Positions 1-7,524 of a DNA stretch of 64,000 nt are shown piece by piece (the stretch's first letter is position 1; the number at the start of each line of letters is the position of its first letter). A model generated the notes under the pieces. It saw nothing but the letters and a program-made list of their open reading frames with translations. It was not told the DNA's origin and did not search any database. Location of the stretch: NCBI GenBank assembly GCA_029907475.1, contig JARYLU010000006.1, positions 1-64,000 of the forward strand. Reading direction: 5' to 3'. This DNA comes from Bacillota bacterium (lineage in GTDB: Bacteria; Bacillota; DSM-12270; Thermacetogeniales; Thermacetogeniaceae). The position numbers were made by a program, and so were the translations under genes.

Positions 1-129
1 CAACATTCACACAGTACCCACAGTACCACGACTTGCTACTTCTTGCCAGGGAAAGGGAGGTGAGGGGTCATAGAAGAATATGCCGCGTTACAAGTTCGCC
101 AGGCAATTGGGGGCTCGCTTGAGCCTTTA

Positions 130-384
130 GTGGCTTTTCGGGTTAAAGTAACAAACATAACGAGAAAACCAGGAGAGTCTTTAATATATTTGCCGACAGA
201 TGACGCACCTGACAGTGTCAGATTTTATAAATTAAACTGTGTATATGAAATACGGTTGATGCCTATACCTTTTTTGGGTTTATTGTCGATACTGGGGAGG
301 GATCAATTCACAGGTTATAGTGTTTGTTCCGGTCGAAATGACCACCAACGGAGCGAAGTGATGCTGTCATTTTTCCACAGTTAA
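130..384 (+). CDS. hypothetical protein, possibly the remnant of a longer gene
   Basis: I do not recognise this 84-residue frame, which opens with GTG. The same frame stays open upstream to about position 73 and reads as protein-like sequence, but no standard start codon is visible there, although a strong GGGAGGTGAGG purine-rich stretch lies just before it at 56-66. The N-terminal half (VAFRVKVTNITRK, then LIYLPTDDAP) looks like genuine beta-rich protein. The last 30 residues look like random read-through. It is probably the decayed end of a gene in an A+T-rich accessory region. Function is unknown and the start is uncertain. Confidence 0.25.
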   Translation: MAFRVKVTNITRKPGESLIYLPTDDAPDSVRFYKLNCVYEIRLMPIPFLGLLSILGRDQFTGYSVCSGRNDHQRSEVMLSFFHS

Positions 385-440
385 CAGCTTTGCTGTCATA
401 AAAAGGAGTCAAAAAAGATCTGCATTTAGCAAGCTAAATT

Positions 441-848
441 GTGAGGGATCTTAAGTTGATATATCTTATGTTTTTTATAGGAGTAGGCTCGGTAGTTCTT
501 GGACTTCCATATGCCTTGAAGATTTTTGGTCCCACTGAAGCTGTAGTGGCACTCTGGGGACGTACTTCTGTTTTTATCGGTATTTTACTAATAATTTCCT
601 CTTTTGCGTTACGGCCTGTTAAGACAAAAGCTATTAAGTTTTTACTGGCATTGGAGTTTTCCATTTTAGCACTTCTGCAGGTTTTTCCGATCTTTTTTTG
701 GATTGTGATGTACGGTCAAGGGATAACCGATTTGCCTTATCAACCTGGTGATTTTATTGCTCATTGGGGCTACTCTATCCCACATTTAATCATATTTGTA
801 AATGCCGTTTTGGTCATATATCTTCTTCTTCGTAATGCAAAAGATTAA
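441..848 (+). CDS. small integral membrane protein, unknown function
   Basis: This is a 135-residue, strongly hydrophobic protein with about four predicted membrane helices: roughly residues 8-27, 38-57, 66-88 and 110-130 in the long form. The helices are joined by short polar loops, and the end is short and charged (RNAKD). The frame opens with GTG at 441. A TTG at 456 sits about 8 bases after GAGGG and may be the real start. I recognise no family motif. It lies upstream of a small exported protein and a CPBP protease in A+T-rich DNA, so it may belong to an accessory membrane-protein cluster. Function is not assigned. Confidence 0.5.
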   Translation: MRDLKLIYLMFFIGVGSVVLGLPYALKIFGPTEAVVALWGRTSVFIGILLIISSFALRPVKTKAIKFLLALEFSILALLQVFPIFFWIVMYGQGITDLPYQPGDFIAHWGYSIPHLIIFVNAVLVIYLLLRNAKD

Positions 849-918
849 CGCAACTTGCTCGATATTTTAATGGAAGCCGTCAGGACGCTGATCTTATAAA
901 GAATGGCAGGTATCCTTA

Positions 919-1242
919 ATGAAAAGAAATACAACGACCACAGGTATATTGTTGTCTATCTTCTTTGTCTTAAGTGCTGCCTATTTCATAAATGCATCAA
1001 CAGACGATTTTTTTATGAACTCCTACAGTGGGACATTTAAAATTTTAAGAACTACTGCCAAGGACGTTGCAGCGCAGTTGCATTCAGTCATTTCGGTTCT
1101 CTTTCTACGCCCGTGCCTATTATCTTATGCCTATGAAAGGGGTCTCTTTCCAAAAACCCGACTAATTGAACAAGGGCAAAATCAGTTCTCTTCAACCCTG
1201 AGCACGATAGGTAACCTGTATCTCAGAAAGGGGCAGAGTTAG
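919..1242 (+). CDS. small exported or membrane-anchored hypothetical protein
   Basis: This 107-residue protein has a basic N-terminus (MKRNTTTT) and a hydrophobic stretch at about residues 9-25 ending in a plausible signal-peptidase region (SAAYFINAS). A second hydrophobic segment lies at about residues 55-70. The rest has no motif I recognise. It ends only 6 bases before the CPBP protease start at 1249, so the two are probably co-transcribed. The C-terminal half looks less protein-like, and the gene may be truncated or frameshifted. Confidence 0.4.
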   Translation: MKRNTTTTGILLSIFFVLSAAYFINASTDDFFMNSYSGTFKILRTTAKDVAAQLHSVISVLFLRPCLLSYAYERGLFPKTRLIEQGQNQFSSTLSTIGNLYLRKGQS

Positions 1243-1248
1243 TTCGCC

Positions 1249-2187
1249 ATGAAAGTAAATAAGGAATCACAACAAACGATATGTCAGAAAATTCACTCCA
1301 TCATTTCCCTGAAAGGGACAAAAACAGTAATAGGTCTTTTGTTATATTTTTCAGCGTTTATGTTTATAGATATTCCACTAGGTTATTTCCAAAATATGGT
1401 TTCATTTAGCAAATACTTTTTGGGTCAAATTTTCAACCATTTGCTATATCTAGCTGCAACTTTAGGTATAACGTGGATATTTATTAAATTTTGGGATAAA
1501 AGATCATTCGTAAATTTGGGCCTAACAATGACCAGAAAAACATGGTTTTTTCTATGTTTTGGAATTCTTGTTACAGGGATACTATTCTCACTAGTTTTTA
1601 TTATCCAACTTGGAGCCGGCTGGATTTCGGTAAAACATTTTGGTAATCTGAGCTACGATCAAATATTACCAGATAACTGCTATAACGCAACTTCGCAAGG
1701 TATATTAGGTTTCTTAGCAATGTTTGTTAGTTATTTTTTGGGATCAATGACTGAGGAAGTGATGATTAGAGGATATATCCTTCAAAGTATCGAAAGGGGC
1801 TTTGGGATCATACCGGCACTCGCCATATCATCGTTGTTATGGGGTTTCCTCCACATGAAAACTCATGTTGAATGGCTATTATGGGGTTTTAATCTTTTTC
1901 TTACCGGCCTCTTTTTTGGTTACAGTTATCTAATAACTCGCACACTTTGGGTTCCGGTCGGTCTTCATCTCTTCTATAACTTTTTCCAGGGTTCAGTATT
2001 TGGTTTTCCTGTAAGTGGTGTACATCATCCCCCTGAATTATTTCAGATAGTGTTACAGGGTCCAAATATCGTTACTGGAGGTGATATTGGTCCAGAGGGA
2101 GGAGTCTTGGTAACCATAATTACTCTACTTATAATCGTCTTGATGATAACTTTTTACCCTTTGAAAAGAAACCGTAGTAAAGCATGA
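1249..2187 (+). CDS. CPBP family intramembrane glutamic endopeptidase (Abi/Rce1-like)
   Basis: This 312-residue polytopic membrane protein has about eight hydrophobic segments. The CPBP (Rce1/Abi) core is visible. Motif 1 is SMTEEVMIRGYIL near residues 165-178, with the paired glutamates and the arginine. Motif 2 is FLHMKTH near 200-206, with its histidine. Motif 3 is VGLHLFYNFFQG near 236-248. These residues form the glutamate/histidine active site in this family. Family members cleave prenylated or membrane proteins and often serve in bacteriocin maturation or self-immunity. It follows a 107-residue exported protein by 6 bases. The substrate is unknown. Confidence 0.85.
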   Translation: MKVNKESQQTICQKIHSIISLKGTKTVIGLLLYFSAFMFIDIPLGYFQNMVSFSKYFLGQIFNHLLYLAATLGITWIFIKFWDKRSFVNLGLTMTRKTWFFLCFGILVTGILFSLVFIIQLGAGWISVKHFGNLSYDQILPDNCYNATSQGILGFLAMFVSYFLGSMTEEVMIRGYILQSIERGFGIIPALAISSLLWGFLHMKTHVEWLLWGFNLFLTGLFFGYSYLITRTLWVPVGLHLFYNFFQGSVFGFPVSGVHHPPELFQIVLQGPNIVTGGDIGPEGGVLVTIITLLIIVLMITFYPLKRNRSKA

Positions 2188-3351
2188 TTTAATTAGAAGA
2201 TGGCAAAAAGATAACAGATAATACCGTATCATTCACCGCATATTACACGGTCGCCGGGATTACCTTCGTGAATTATTTGACTAGACAGGTTTTATCAAAA
2301 AGAAAGACGCGCTGTCGCTCAACCGGTTAACGCAACGTTGGAGGTAAAATCTTTATGAAACAGGAACAAGGGTCAGGCTTTACTTTGTTCAAGCCTTATG
2401 CCTCTCTTTAAAAGCATGTCCGCAAAAAGTGCTCTCGCTGCCCTATCTTCATCGATCACTGCTTCATCTTCCTATAAATCCAGGTAATTATCGGCAGATT
2501 CTTCATGCCCCAACTTAGACTGTCAAGACAACGTGTCTATGGAATTGTTGAAACCATACTGTTTTCAGGGTGATTTTCGGAACGGTTCAGCATTCGACAA
2601 AATTTGTCAAGAATCGCTATTGACCGATTTTGTTTTTATGAAGTAGATTTTTAGAAATGGAGAAAAGTAATGGGCGCCGCCCCTCCACAGATAATTCCAT
2701 TGGTTTTCGCGGTTCGGCAGTAGGGTCGGGTAAATCTCAAAATAACTGCTGAAACTAGAATGAAAGTTCTGTTGGAAAAAATCAGGCCCCAGGCTCAAGA
2801 AAAAAAATCGTGGCGACGAGTATTCAATATCCTCTTATAACCGGGATCTCTATTCCTCTAAGTCAACACCGTACGGTAATTCGTCTGTAAGTACCAATCA
2901 GAGTGGCACAGCAAGCCGTACTGCCTATTTTACGTGCGTAGAAGATGTAGTTGAGGGGTTACAGATACCATGTGGCTTGGGACCAGCGATGGGAGGAAGG
3001 AAAAGTTAAAACCGCTGCCGTCACCAGATCATGATGCTTTAAACAAACATCCATCTTCCATTCCGGGTTTATTCCATGAGCCTAACTCCCAGTACTAATT
3101 AATACCGGATTATACCAGCCCCTTAAGGATTCATCGTAGAGGGCGGTTTGCCGTTGGTCCCAGCGTCGACCTTGCCACATAGCCGGTTATCTCCCTGGTA
3201 GTTAGTGAAACTCATATATGTGAAATGTATGTTCTTACATCCCATGATTAATGACTTTAGACTAATAATCCCAGCAGAAAAAAAGAGCTCTGGGCATCAG
3301 GTTAGTTTAAATTGTTTACTATGGCGAAATTGAGCATAACTCTTTATTATT
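2188..3351. other. long intergenic stretch with decayed coding fragments
   Basis: About 1.16 kb lie between the CPBP gene and the converging radical SAM gene with no convincing complete gene. The strand composition is irregular. One minus-strand fragment is listed separately at 2373-2520. A short plus-strand open stretch near 2205-2330 reads KITDNTVSFTAYYTVAG and then stops, and may be another remnant. No clean terminator, tRNA or repeat array was seen. The region is consistent with a decayed insertion zone inside the accessory island. Confidence 0.5.
2373..2520 (-). pseudogene. short gene fragment carrying an in-frame stop
   Basis: Read on the minus strand, this gives SKLGHEESADNYLDL, then TAG, then EDEAVIDEDRAARALFADML and onward to a TGA at 2373-2375. 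Sequence on both sides of the TAG is acidic, helical and protein-like, which suggests the 3' end of a gene killed by a nonsense change. No start or upstream domain remains. I cannot name the family. Chance coding-like sequence cannot be excluded. Confidence 0.3.
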
Positions 3352-4836
3352 TCATTTTAGAAAATGCGATGAAAGTGAGCTCTGTAACAGTCTACCATCA
3401 TTATGCTTATTCTTTTTTCTATTATTATGTTCAAGGTAGTGTGACAACGTATCTTTTACTTTACGGGGTAATTCTGAATAATTTACCGTATAGATGCGAT
3501 GATTGCATATGATATCCATGAAAATATCGCGTTCCCAACCAGATAGAGAGCATACCTGTGACCACCACAGTTCAGTTGAGCCATCTTTCTCATGTTGAAC
3601 GCGATTAAGTATATATGCTTCTGGCATCAGTAAAATTTTATGGTATTCATCCAGATTATGACCGAATGCTGCTTCGAAGTAGCCTCTACGAGTTCCAACA
3701 AGACCACGTGTTCTATTAAGGATACACCGTATAGCACGGAGATATTTCTTGTTCCAATATTTACCTACATTCCCGTTGGTACTTGTTAAACGATCCTTGG
3801 AATATAAGTCTATATAACGCATTGGGAACGAAAATATCTGAAGACCTAATTCTTCATTTAAATTTATATTTATTTTAAGTCGTTCATATAACTCATCAGG
3901 GTGGTCACGGTAATTGTAGAGAACATAATTTGAAAGGTTATTAATGCCATACTTGGCTATAAGGCGGACCTTATTTTCATACATCTCCTTATAACTAAGA
4001 TCATCGAATGCGAGGCGGAGCGGACTAATAGCTATTTCGCTAAGAAGAGCTACCTTATCCTCTGAGAGCAACCGCAGATCCAGTCCCTGATTGAAATCCA
4101 CATGACGCTTTACGATTGTAGTTCTGCCCGACTTATTTATATAGGAGTAGGTCGCGCCCTGTTCGAACCCAAGAGATTTAATATCCCCAATTATTTCTGA
4201 AAAGCGTTCAGAGGCGAGTACATTATTATCTAGAAGAATAAGGTCCCGCTTCTCACCATATAACTCCTGTATCAATTGCACCTGCCTCTTAAGTGGAAGG
4301 TAATGCACAAACTCCGGTTCAATTCGATACACAGCACAGAATGGGCATCGACGTGGACAACCTCGTGTTGCGTACCCAATATAGCAGTCCTGTAGTTTGT
4401 AATAAAAGTTGACACCAATATTATTAAGAATACTGTAATCTGGTGTTAGGGCGTCAATATTTATCTTGTCGCCAGCGTCAAGTATGCCGGGCTTATCCAA
4501 CAACCCAGGGATAACCGTAGCACCAGTCGCTGACTTGAGGTCGTCATAAAGCAACGTAGCCATCACGCCGCCAACATATATATCAGCAGGGCTGGGTACG
4601 CTCGCCTGGTAATAATATATTGTCTGTAAAGTTTCCTTCCAATAGTATGTAAAAAGAGAGCTAATGTAGATTCGATCCCAACTCTGGACCTGCATCTCGG
4701 GAATACAGCCCTTCACAAAAACAACACGGTCTCCCTTAAGCTTGTGGTATGTTGATATTTTCATTAGCCCGAGTGGTGGGTATTTACTCTTATATTTAGG
4801 CTCCACGAGCAGTATATTTCTCACCAGTTGTCTCAA
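3352..4836 (-). CDS. radical SAM protein with B12-binding-like N-terminal domain, last gene of the candidate defence operon
   Basis: This 494-residue protein has the radical SAM cluster motif C160-x3-C164-x2-C167 (RGCPRRCPFC), which should bind a 4Fe-4S cluster and S-adenosylmethionine. Residues 1-115 look like the Rossmann-type N-terminal domain of B12-dependent radical SAM enzymes (NILLVEP...PPLGLMKIS, later YVGGVMATLL). I see no DxHxxG cobalamin motif, so B12 binding is doubtful. The start is TTG at 4836, whose TTGA overlaps the TGA stop of the 151-residue gene, which points to translational coupling. The C-terminal 200 residues (with MPEAYILNR) match nothing I know. The substrate is unknown; a nucleic-acid or peptide modification would fit the operon. 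A+T content is like its operon and unlike the downstream housekeeping genes. Confidence 0.85.
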   Translation of the reverse strand: MRQLVRNILLVEPKYKSKYPPLGLMKISTYHKLKGDRVVFVKGCIPEMQVQSWDRIYISSLFTYYWKETLQTIYYYQASVPSPADIYVGGVMATLLYDDLKSATGATVIPGLLDKPGILDAGDKINIDALTPDYSILNNIGVNFYYKLQDCYIGYATRGCPRRCPFCAVYRIEPEFVHYLPLKRQVQLIQELYGEKRDLILLDNNVLASERFSEIIGDIKSLGFEQGATYSYINKSGRTTIVKRHVDFNQGLDLRLLSEDKVALLSEIAISPLRLAFDDLSYKEMYENKVRLIAKYGINNLSNYVLYNYRDHPDELYERLKININLNEELGLQIFSFPMRYIDLYSKDRLTSTNGNVGKYWNKKYLRAIRCILNRTRGLVGTRRGYFEAAFGHNLDEYHKILLMPEAYILNRVQHEKDGSTELWWSQVCSLSGWERDIFMDIICNHRIYTVNYSELPRKVKDTLSHYLEHNNRKKNKHNDGRLLQSSLSSHFLK

Positions 4837-5288
4837 CTGCCGACCTCCGACTGTTCAAGTATATAGAACAAGAAATCTTTTGGTAAAGTCTTCGAGCAAG
4901 TGGGGTCAAGTTGTGGCTCCTTCTCCTTAGAACCCGGGAGAAGGTAATTATCCAGAAAATCGTCAATGAGGATCTCCATACCAGAATTCGCATACTCCTC
5001 GATAACTCCAAGCACTTTCTTATCTTCCATGATTATCGAGAAATCATAATTATTATCTTCAAGAAGCATAGCATAATAACAACCCCATTCGGATGGAGTG
5101 ATTGTTCTTGACCAGAAACGGTCATCGCCCCTGGCGATCTTTTTGCGCTTCTTCCTGCGATACCCAATGCAGGCGCACACAAAAAACAGTTCGTGGAAAT
5201 CGCCCACCACAAAACTATTCTTCATGTTATTGTATAGCTCCTTATATCTAGCATCAGTTTTCACCCGAATCTGGCCATCCATATTCAT
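4833..5288 (-). CDS. small protein resembling a Dnd-system-associated family
   Basis: This 151-residue soluble protein has the pattern YKELYNNM, then FHELFFVCACIGYRRKKR, then IIMEDKKVLGVIEEYANSG, then MEILIDDFLD. From memory this layout (a hydrophobic block followed by G(Y/F)xR(K/R), then an EEYANxGxEIL block) resembles the small Dnd-system-associated protein family found beside phosphorothioation genes. That assignment is tentative. ATGA at 5285-5288 joins its start to the stop of the DndD-like gene, and its own stop overlaps the radical SAM start. Its role is probably as a small subunit of the complex formed by its neighbours (inference). Confidence 0.6.
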   Translation of the reverse strand: MNMDGQIRVKTDARYKELYNNMKNSFVVGDFHELFFVCACIGYRRKKRKKIARGDDRFWSRTITPSEWGCYYAMLLEDNNYDFSIIMEDKKVLGVIEEYANSGMEILIDDFLDNYLLPGSKEKEPQLDPTCSKTLPKDFLFYILEQSEVGS

Positions 5289-7327
5289 AGGTAATCCTCC
5301 TCGCTTCGGAGAATAGCATAGACAGTGTTAATGTCTTTTTCTTCAACCATAGTATTGCCGTCATCAACACCACGAAGGAAGAAAAACTTGCCCCAATTCC
5401 CGGTTGCCTTGAGCAATTGAGCTTCCTGTCGGCGGAACTCTGTATCAGTAGCAAGCATAATCCACTGCGAAGAGAGTGCCGGTAGCATTTTTATCAGGTT
5501 CTTTCTATGCTCGTACGAAAGGCGGCCAAAAGGCGTATCCATGAACAAGGGGATCTCAATCCAATTATTTCGAGAGGCTGCCATTGCCAAGGCCGCAATA
5601 AAGGCGATTGACATAATCTGTCGCTGGCCAGCCGAAATGTTTGCCAAAAACGGACGTCCCCATCGGTCGAGAACCTCTAATGAATAGTCATCGTTAACGA
5701 TAATTGTACGAAGGTTCATTCGTCCTTCGTCATCCAATAGTTCATTAAAGATTTTGGTTGCTGACTCTCCGATCACATCCTTAATCTCACGCGTGAATTC
5801 TAAATGAACAGTATTAAGCGCATCTAGCGTTTCACGGGCTAGAAGGGAACGCCGGGACAATTCATCATTTCGATTGGCTTTTAGTTTCGCTTCCTTTAAA
5901 AGTGCTAACAATCGTTCATGTTCACTCTCCAACTGCTTCAACTGCGTTTCCGAATTCTGAATAGTGGCCTCGATCTTAGTAACACTTGCTTGGAGATAGC
6001 TGCGGTGCGCGTCGAGTTCGGTAGCGTCCTGCCGTTCTGAACCACCTATCTCGCTACTAAGTCTGTTTAGTTCATGACGAATATTATCCATCTCTTGAAT
6101 TAGATTGCTATGTTCAATTATACGTTTTTGTATCAAGTCTTCATCATCACTATAGTGATGGCATATCTCACCCAGGTACCGCCAAAGATTTAGAGCAGCG
6201 TCTTGTACGTCGACATCACTTGTTCTGTCATACCACTCAAGGATATTTTTATGGGCATCTGTTCCTTCGCAAATTTCATTGCCACAGATGCACCGATGCT
6301 CATCCAGTATACGTTGAATCAGGTCCCGGCGAATCTCGGACGGAATATCACCTTTTCGTTTTTGCCTCTCAATGTACTCGAATACATTCGTTACCGTAGG
6401 AGCAATAATTAAGGCAGCACCCTTACACACCATATTGCGCATGCTACGCATAGCCTCGGAAGCCTGCTGCTCCAAAATTTGAAGCTGTTGCTCGTAAGCC
6501 TTTCTTTTTTCAAGTAAATGCCTTATCTCCTTAAATTCCTCGAGTCTTTTATCCGTAATCTCGATTTCCTTTAATGCTTTCCTCCGCTCTTCTCCTAATT
6601 GCTCCAGTTTTTTCTCGAGCTCACCCTGCGCCTCCTCATTCTCTCTAAGCCGCTGCACGAGTTGATAGAGCTGTTCTGAAGACGCCGATTTAGCAAGGTC
6701 ATCCTCAAGAAGCTTTACCACGCGCCTAACGGCTCTAATTGCACTCTCGAGCGCATCGATGTTGAGTAGGTTGCGAATACCCCGGCCTACCTCCCGGCGC
6801 TGTTCAACTCCAGCCCTTGTTAGACGCTCAATTTTTTCACCGTCGAAAAGGAAATATTCCTTCACTCTCCTATCCAGGACCCTGTCAATGACATCATTAA
6901 TATCTTTAGGATCAATCACTCTTGTATTACCGTCCACTCCAGTAATCCTCAACCTGATATCGGTAACTTCCTCAATTACATTACTTCCTTCACTCATGCC
7001 CATGATTGCTCGGCGTAGATTATAGATCTCCCCTTTATGGTTGAAAACCAATTCTACTGAAGCTTCCACAGGTTTACCCGGATTAGCCCGAATGGCTGAC
7101 ATATTAACCAGTTGTAACTCCTTATCAGGTACATCGCCATCTTGTGACAACCTGCGTTCTCCGTAAAGGCAGAATACAATCGCTCGGAAAAGACCTGTCT
7201 TGCCGCGCCCGTTCTCGCCAAATACCACAGTTACATTTCGCTTGGGTTCGCCGGAGGGTATAAATTCCAGTTCCTGTTTCCCATAAAACTGTCGGAAGTT
7301 CTCCAAAGTCATCTTCTGCAAAATCAT
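5285..7327 (-). CDS. DndD-like SMC/Rad50-type ATPase
   Basis: This 680-residue ATPase has Walker A GENGRGKT at 37-44, long coiled-coil arms at about 205-300 and 395-490, an ABC signature ISAGQRQ at 564-570 and Walker B/D-loop IPLFMDTPFGRL at 592-603. The stretch YFLFDGEKIERL at 158-169 is typical of DndD and its relatives. Between the arms, C346, C348 and C353 (RCICGNEIC) form a possible zinc-hook-like apex. DndD proteins are DNA-dependent ATPases in phosphorothioation systems, and related SMC ATPases serve many defence systems. The start overlaps the upstream stop by ATGA, and its own TGA overlaps the next ATG. No DndC or DndE accompanies it. It probably drives DNA sensing or processing with the adjacent helicase (inference). 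Confidence 0.85.
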   Translation of the reverse strand: MILQKMTLENFRQFYGKQELEFIPSGEPKRNVTVVFGENGRGKTGLFRAIVFCLYGERRLSQDGDVPDKELQLVNMSAIRANPGKPVEASVELVFNHKGEIYNLRRAIMGMSEGSNVIEEVTDIRLRITGVDGNTRVIDPKDINDVIDRVLDRRVKEYFLFDGEKIERLTRAGVEQRREVGRGIRNLLNIDALESAIRAVRRVVKLLEDDLAKSASSEQLYQLVQRLRENEEAQGELEKKLEQLGEERRKALKEIEITDKRLEEFKEIRHLLEKRKAYEQQLQILEQQASEAMRSMRNMVCKGAALIIAPTVTNVFEYIERQKRKGDIPSEIRRDLIQRILDEHRCICGNEICEGTDAHKNILEWYDRTSDVDVQDAALNLWRYLGEICHHYSDDEDLIQKRIIEHSNLIQEMDNIRHELNRLSSEIGGSERQDATELDAHRSYLQASVTKIEATIQNSETQLKQLESEHERLLALLKEAKLKANRNDELSRRSLLARETLDALNTVHLEFTREIKDVIGESATKIFNELLDDEGRMNLRTIIVNDDYSLEVLDRWGRPFLANISAGQRQIMSIAFIAALAMAASRNNWIEIPLFMDTPFGRLSYEHRKNLIKMLPALSSQWIMLATDTEFRRQEAQLLKATGNWGKFFFLRGVDDGNTMVEEKDINTVYAILRSEEDYL

Positions 7328-7524
7328 TCACGTTCACTCTCCTGTGAACGCGCCAGTTTTCGTATAAGTACCAGTAGCTGATCAGCGACCGTCGCCTCTG
7401 GTAATGTTTCTGACAACTGCACTGCACGAATAGCCAGTTCCCGCACTTCCGTGGAATATGTGCTAAGCTTCTCGACTATCAAGGCATTAATATCTTCAGA
7501 TACATTATTATCCACGTTACTCAT
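7324..7524 (-). CDS. 66-residue hypothetical protein of the candidate defence operon
   Basis: The real start appears to be ATG at 7524, in an 8-base overlap (ATGAGTAA) with the helicase stop at 7517-7519. A longer reading from 7581 would run back into helicase coding sequence without good reason. The product is acidic and mostly helical: MSNVDNNVSEDINALIVEKL, then a helix with RELAIRAVQLSETLPEATVADQLLVLIRKL. It has no membrane segment, no cysteine and no motif I recognise. Its last codons overlap the DndD-like start (ATGA). Fixed overlaps on both sides argue for a genuine small subunit, perhaps an adaptor between the helicase and the ATPase (inference). Confidence 0.6.
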   Translation of the reverse strand: MSNVDNNVSEDINALIVEKLSTYSTEVRELAIRAVQLSETLPEATVADQLLVLIRKLARSQESERE

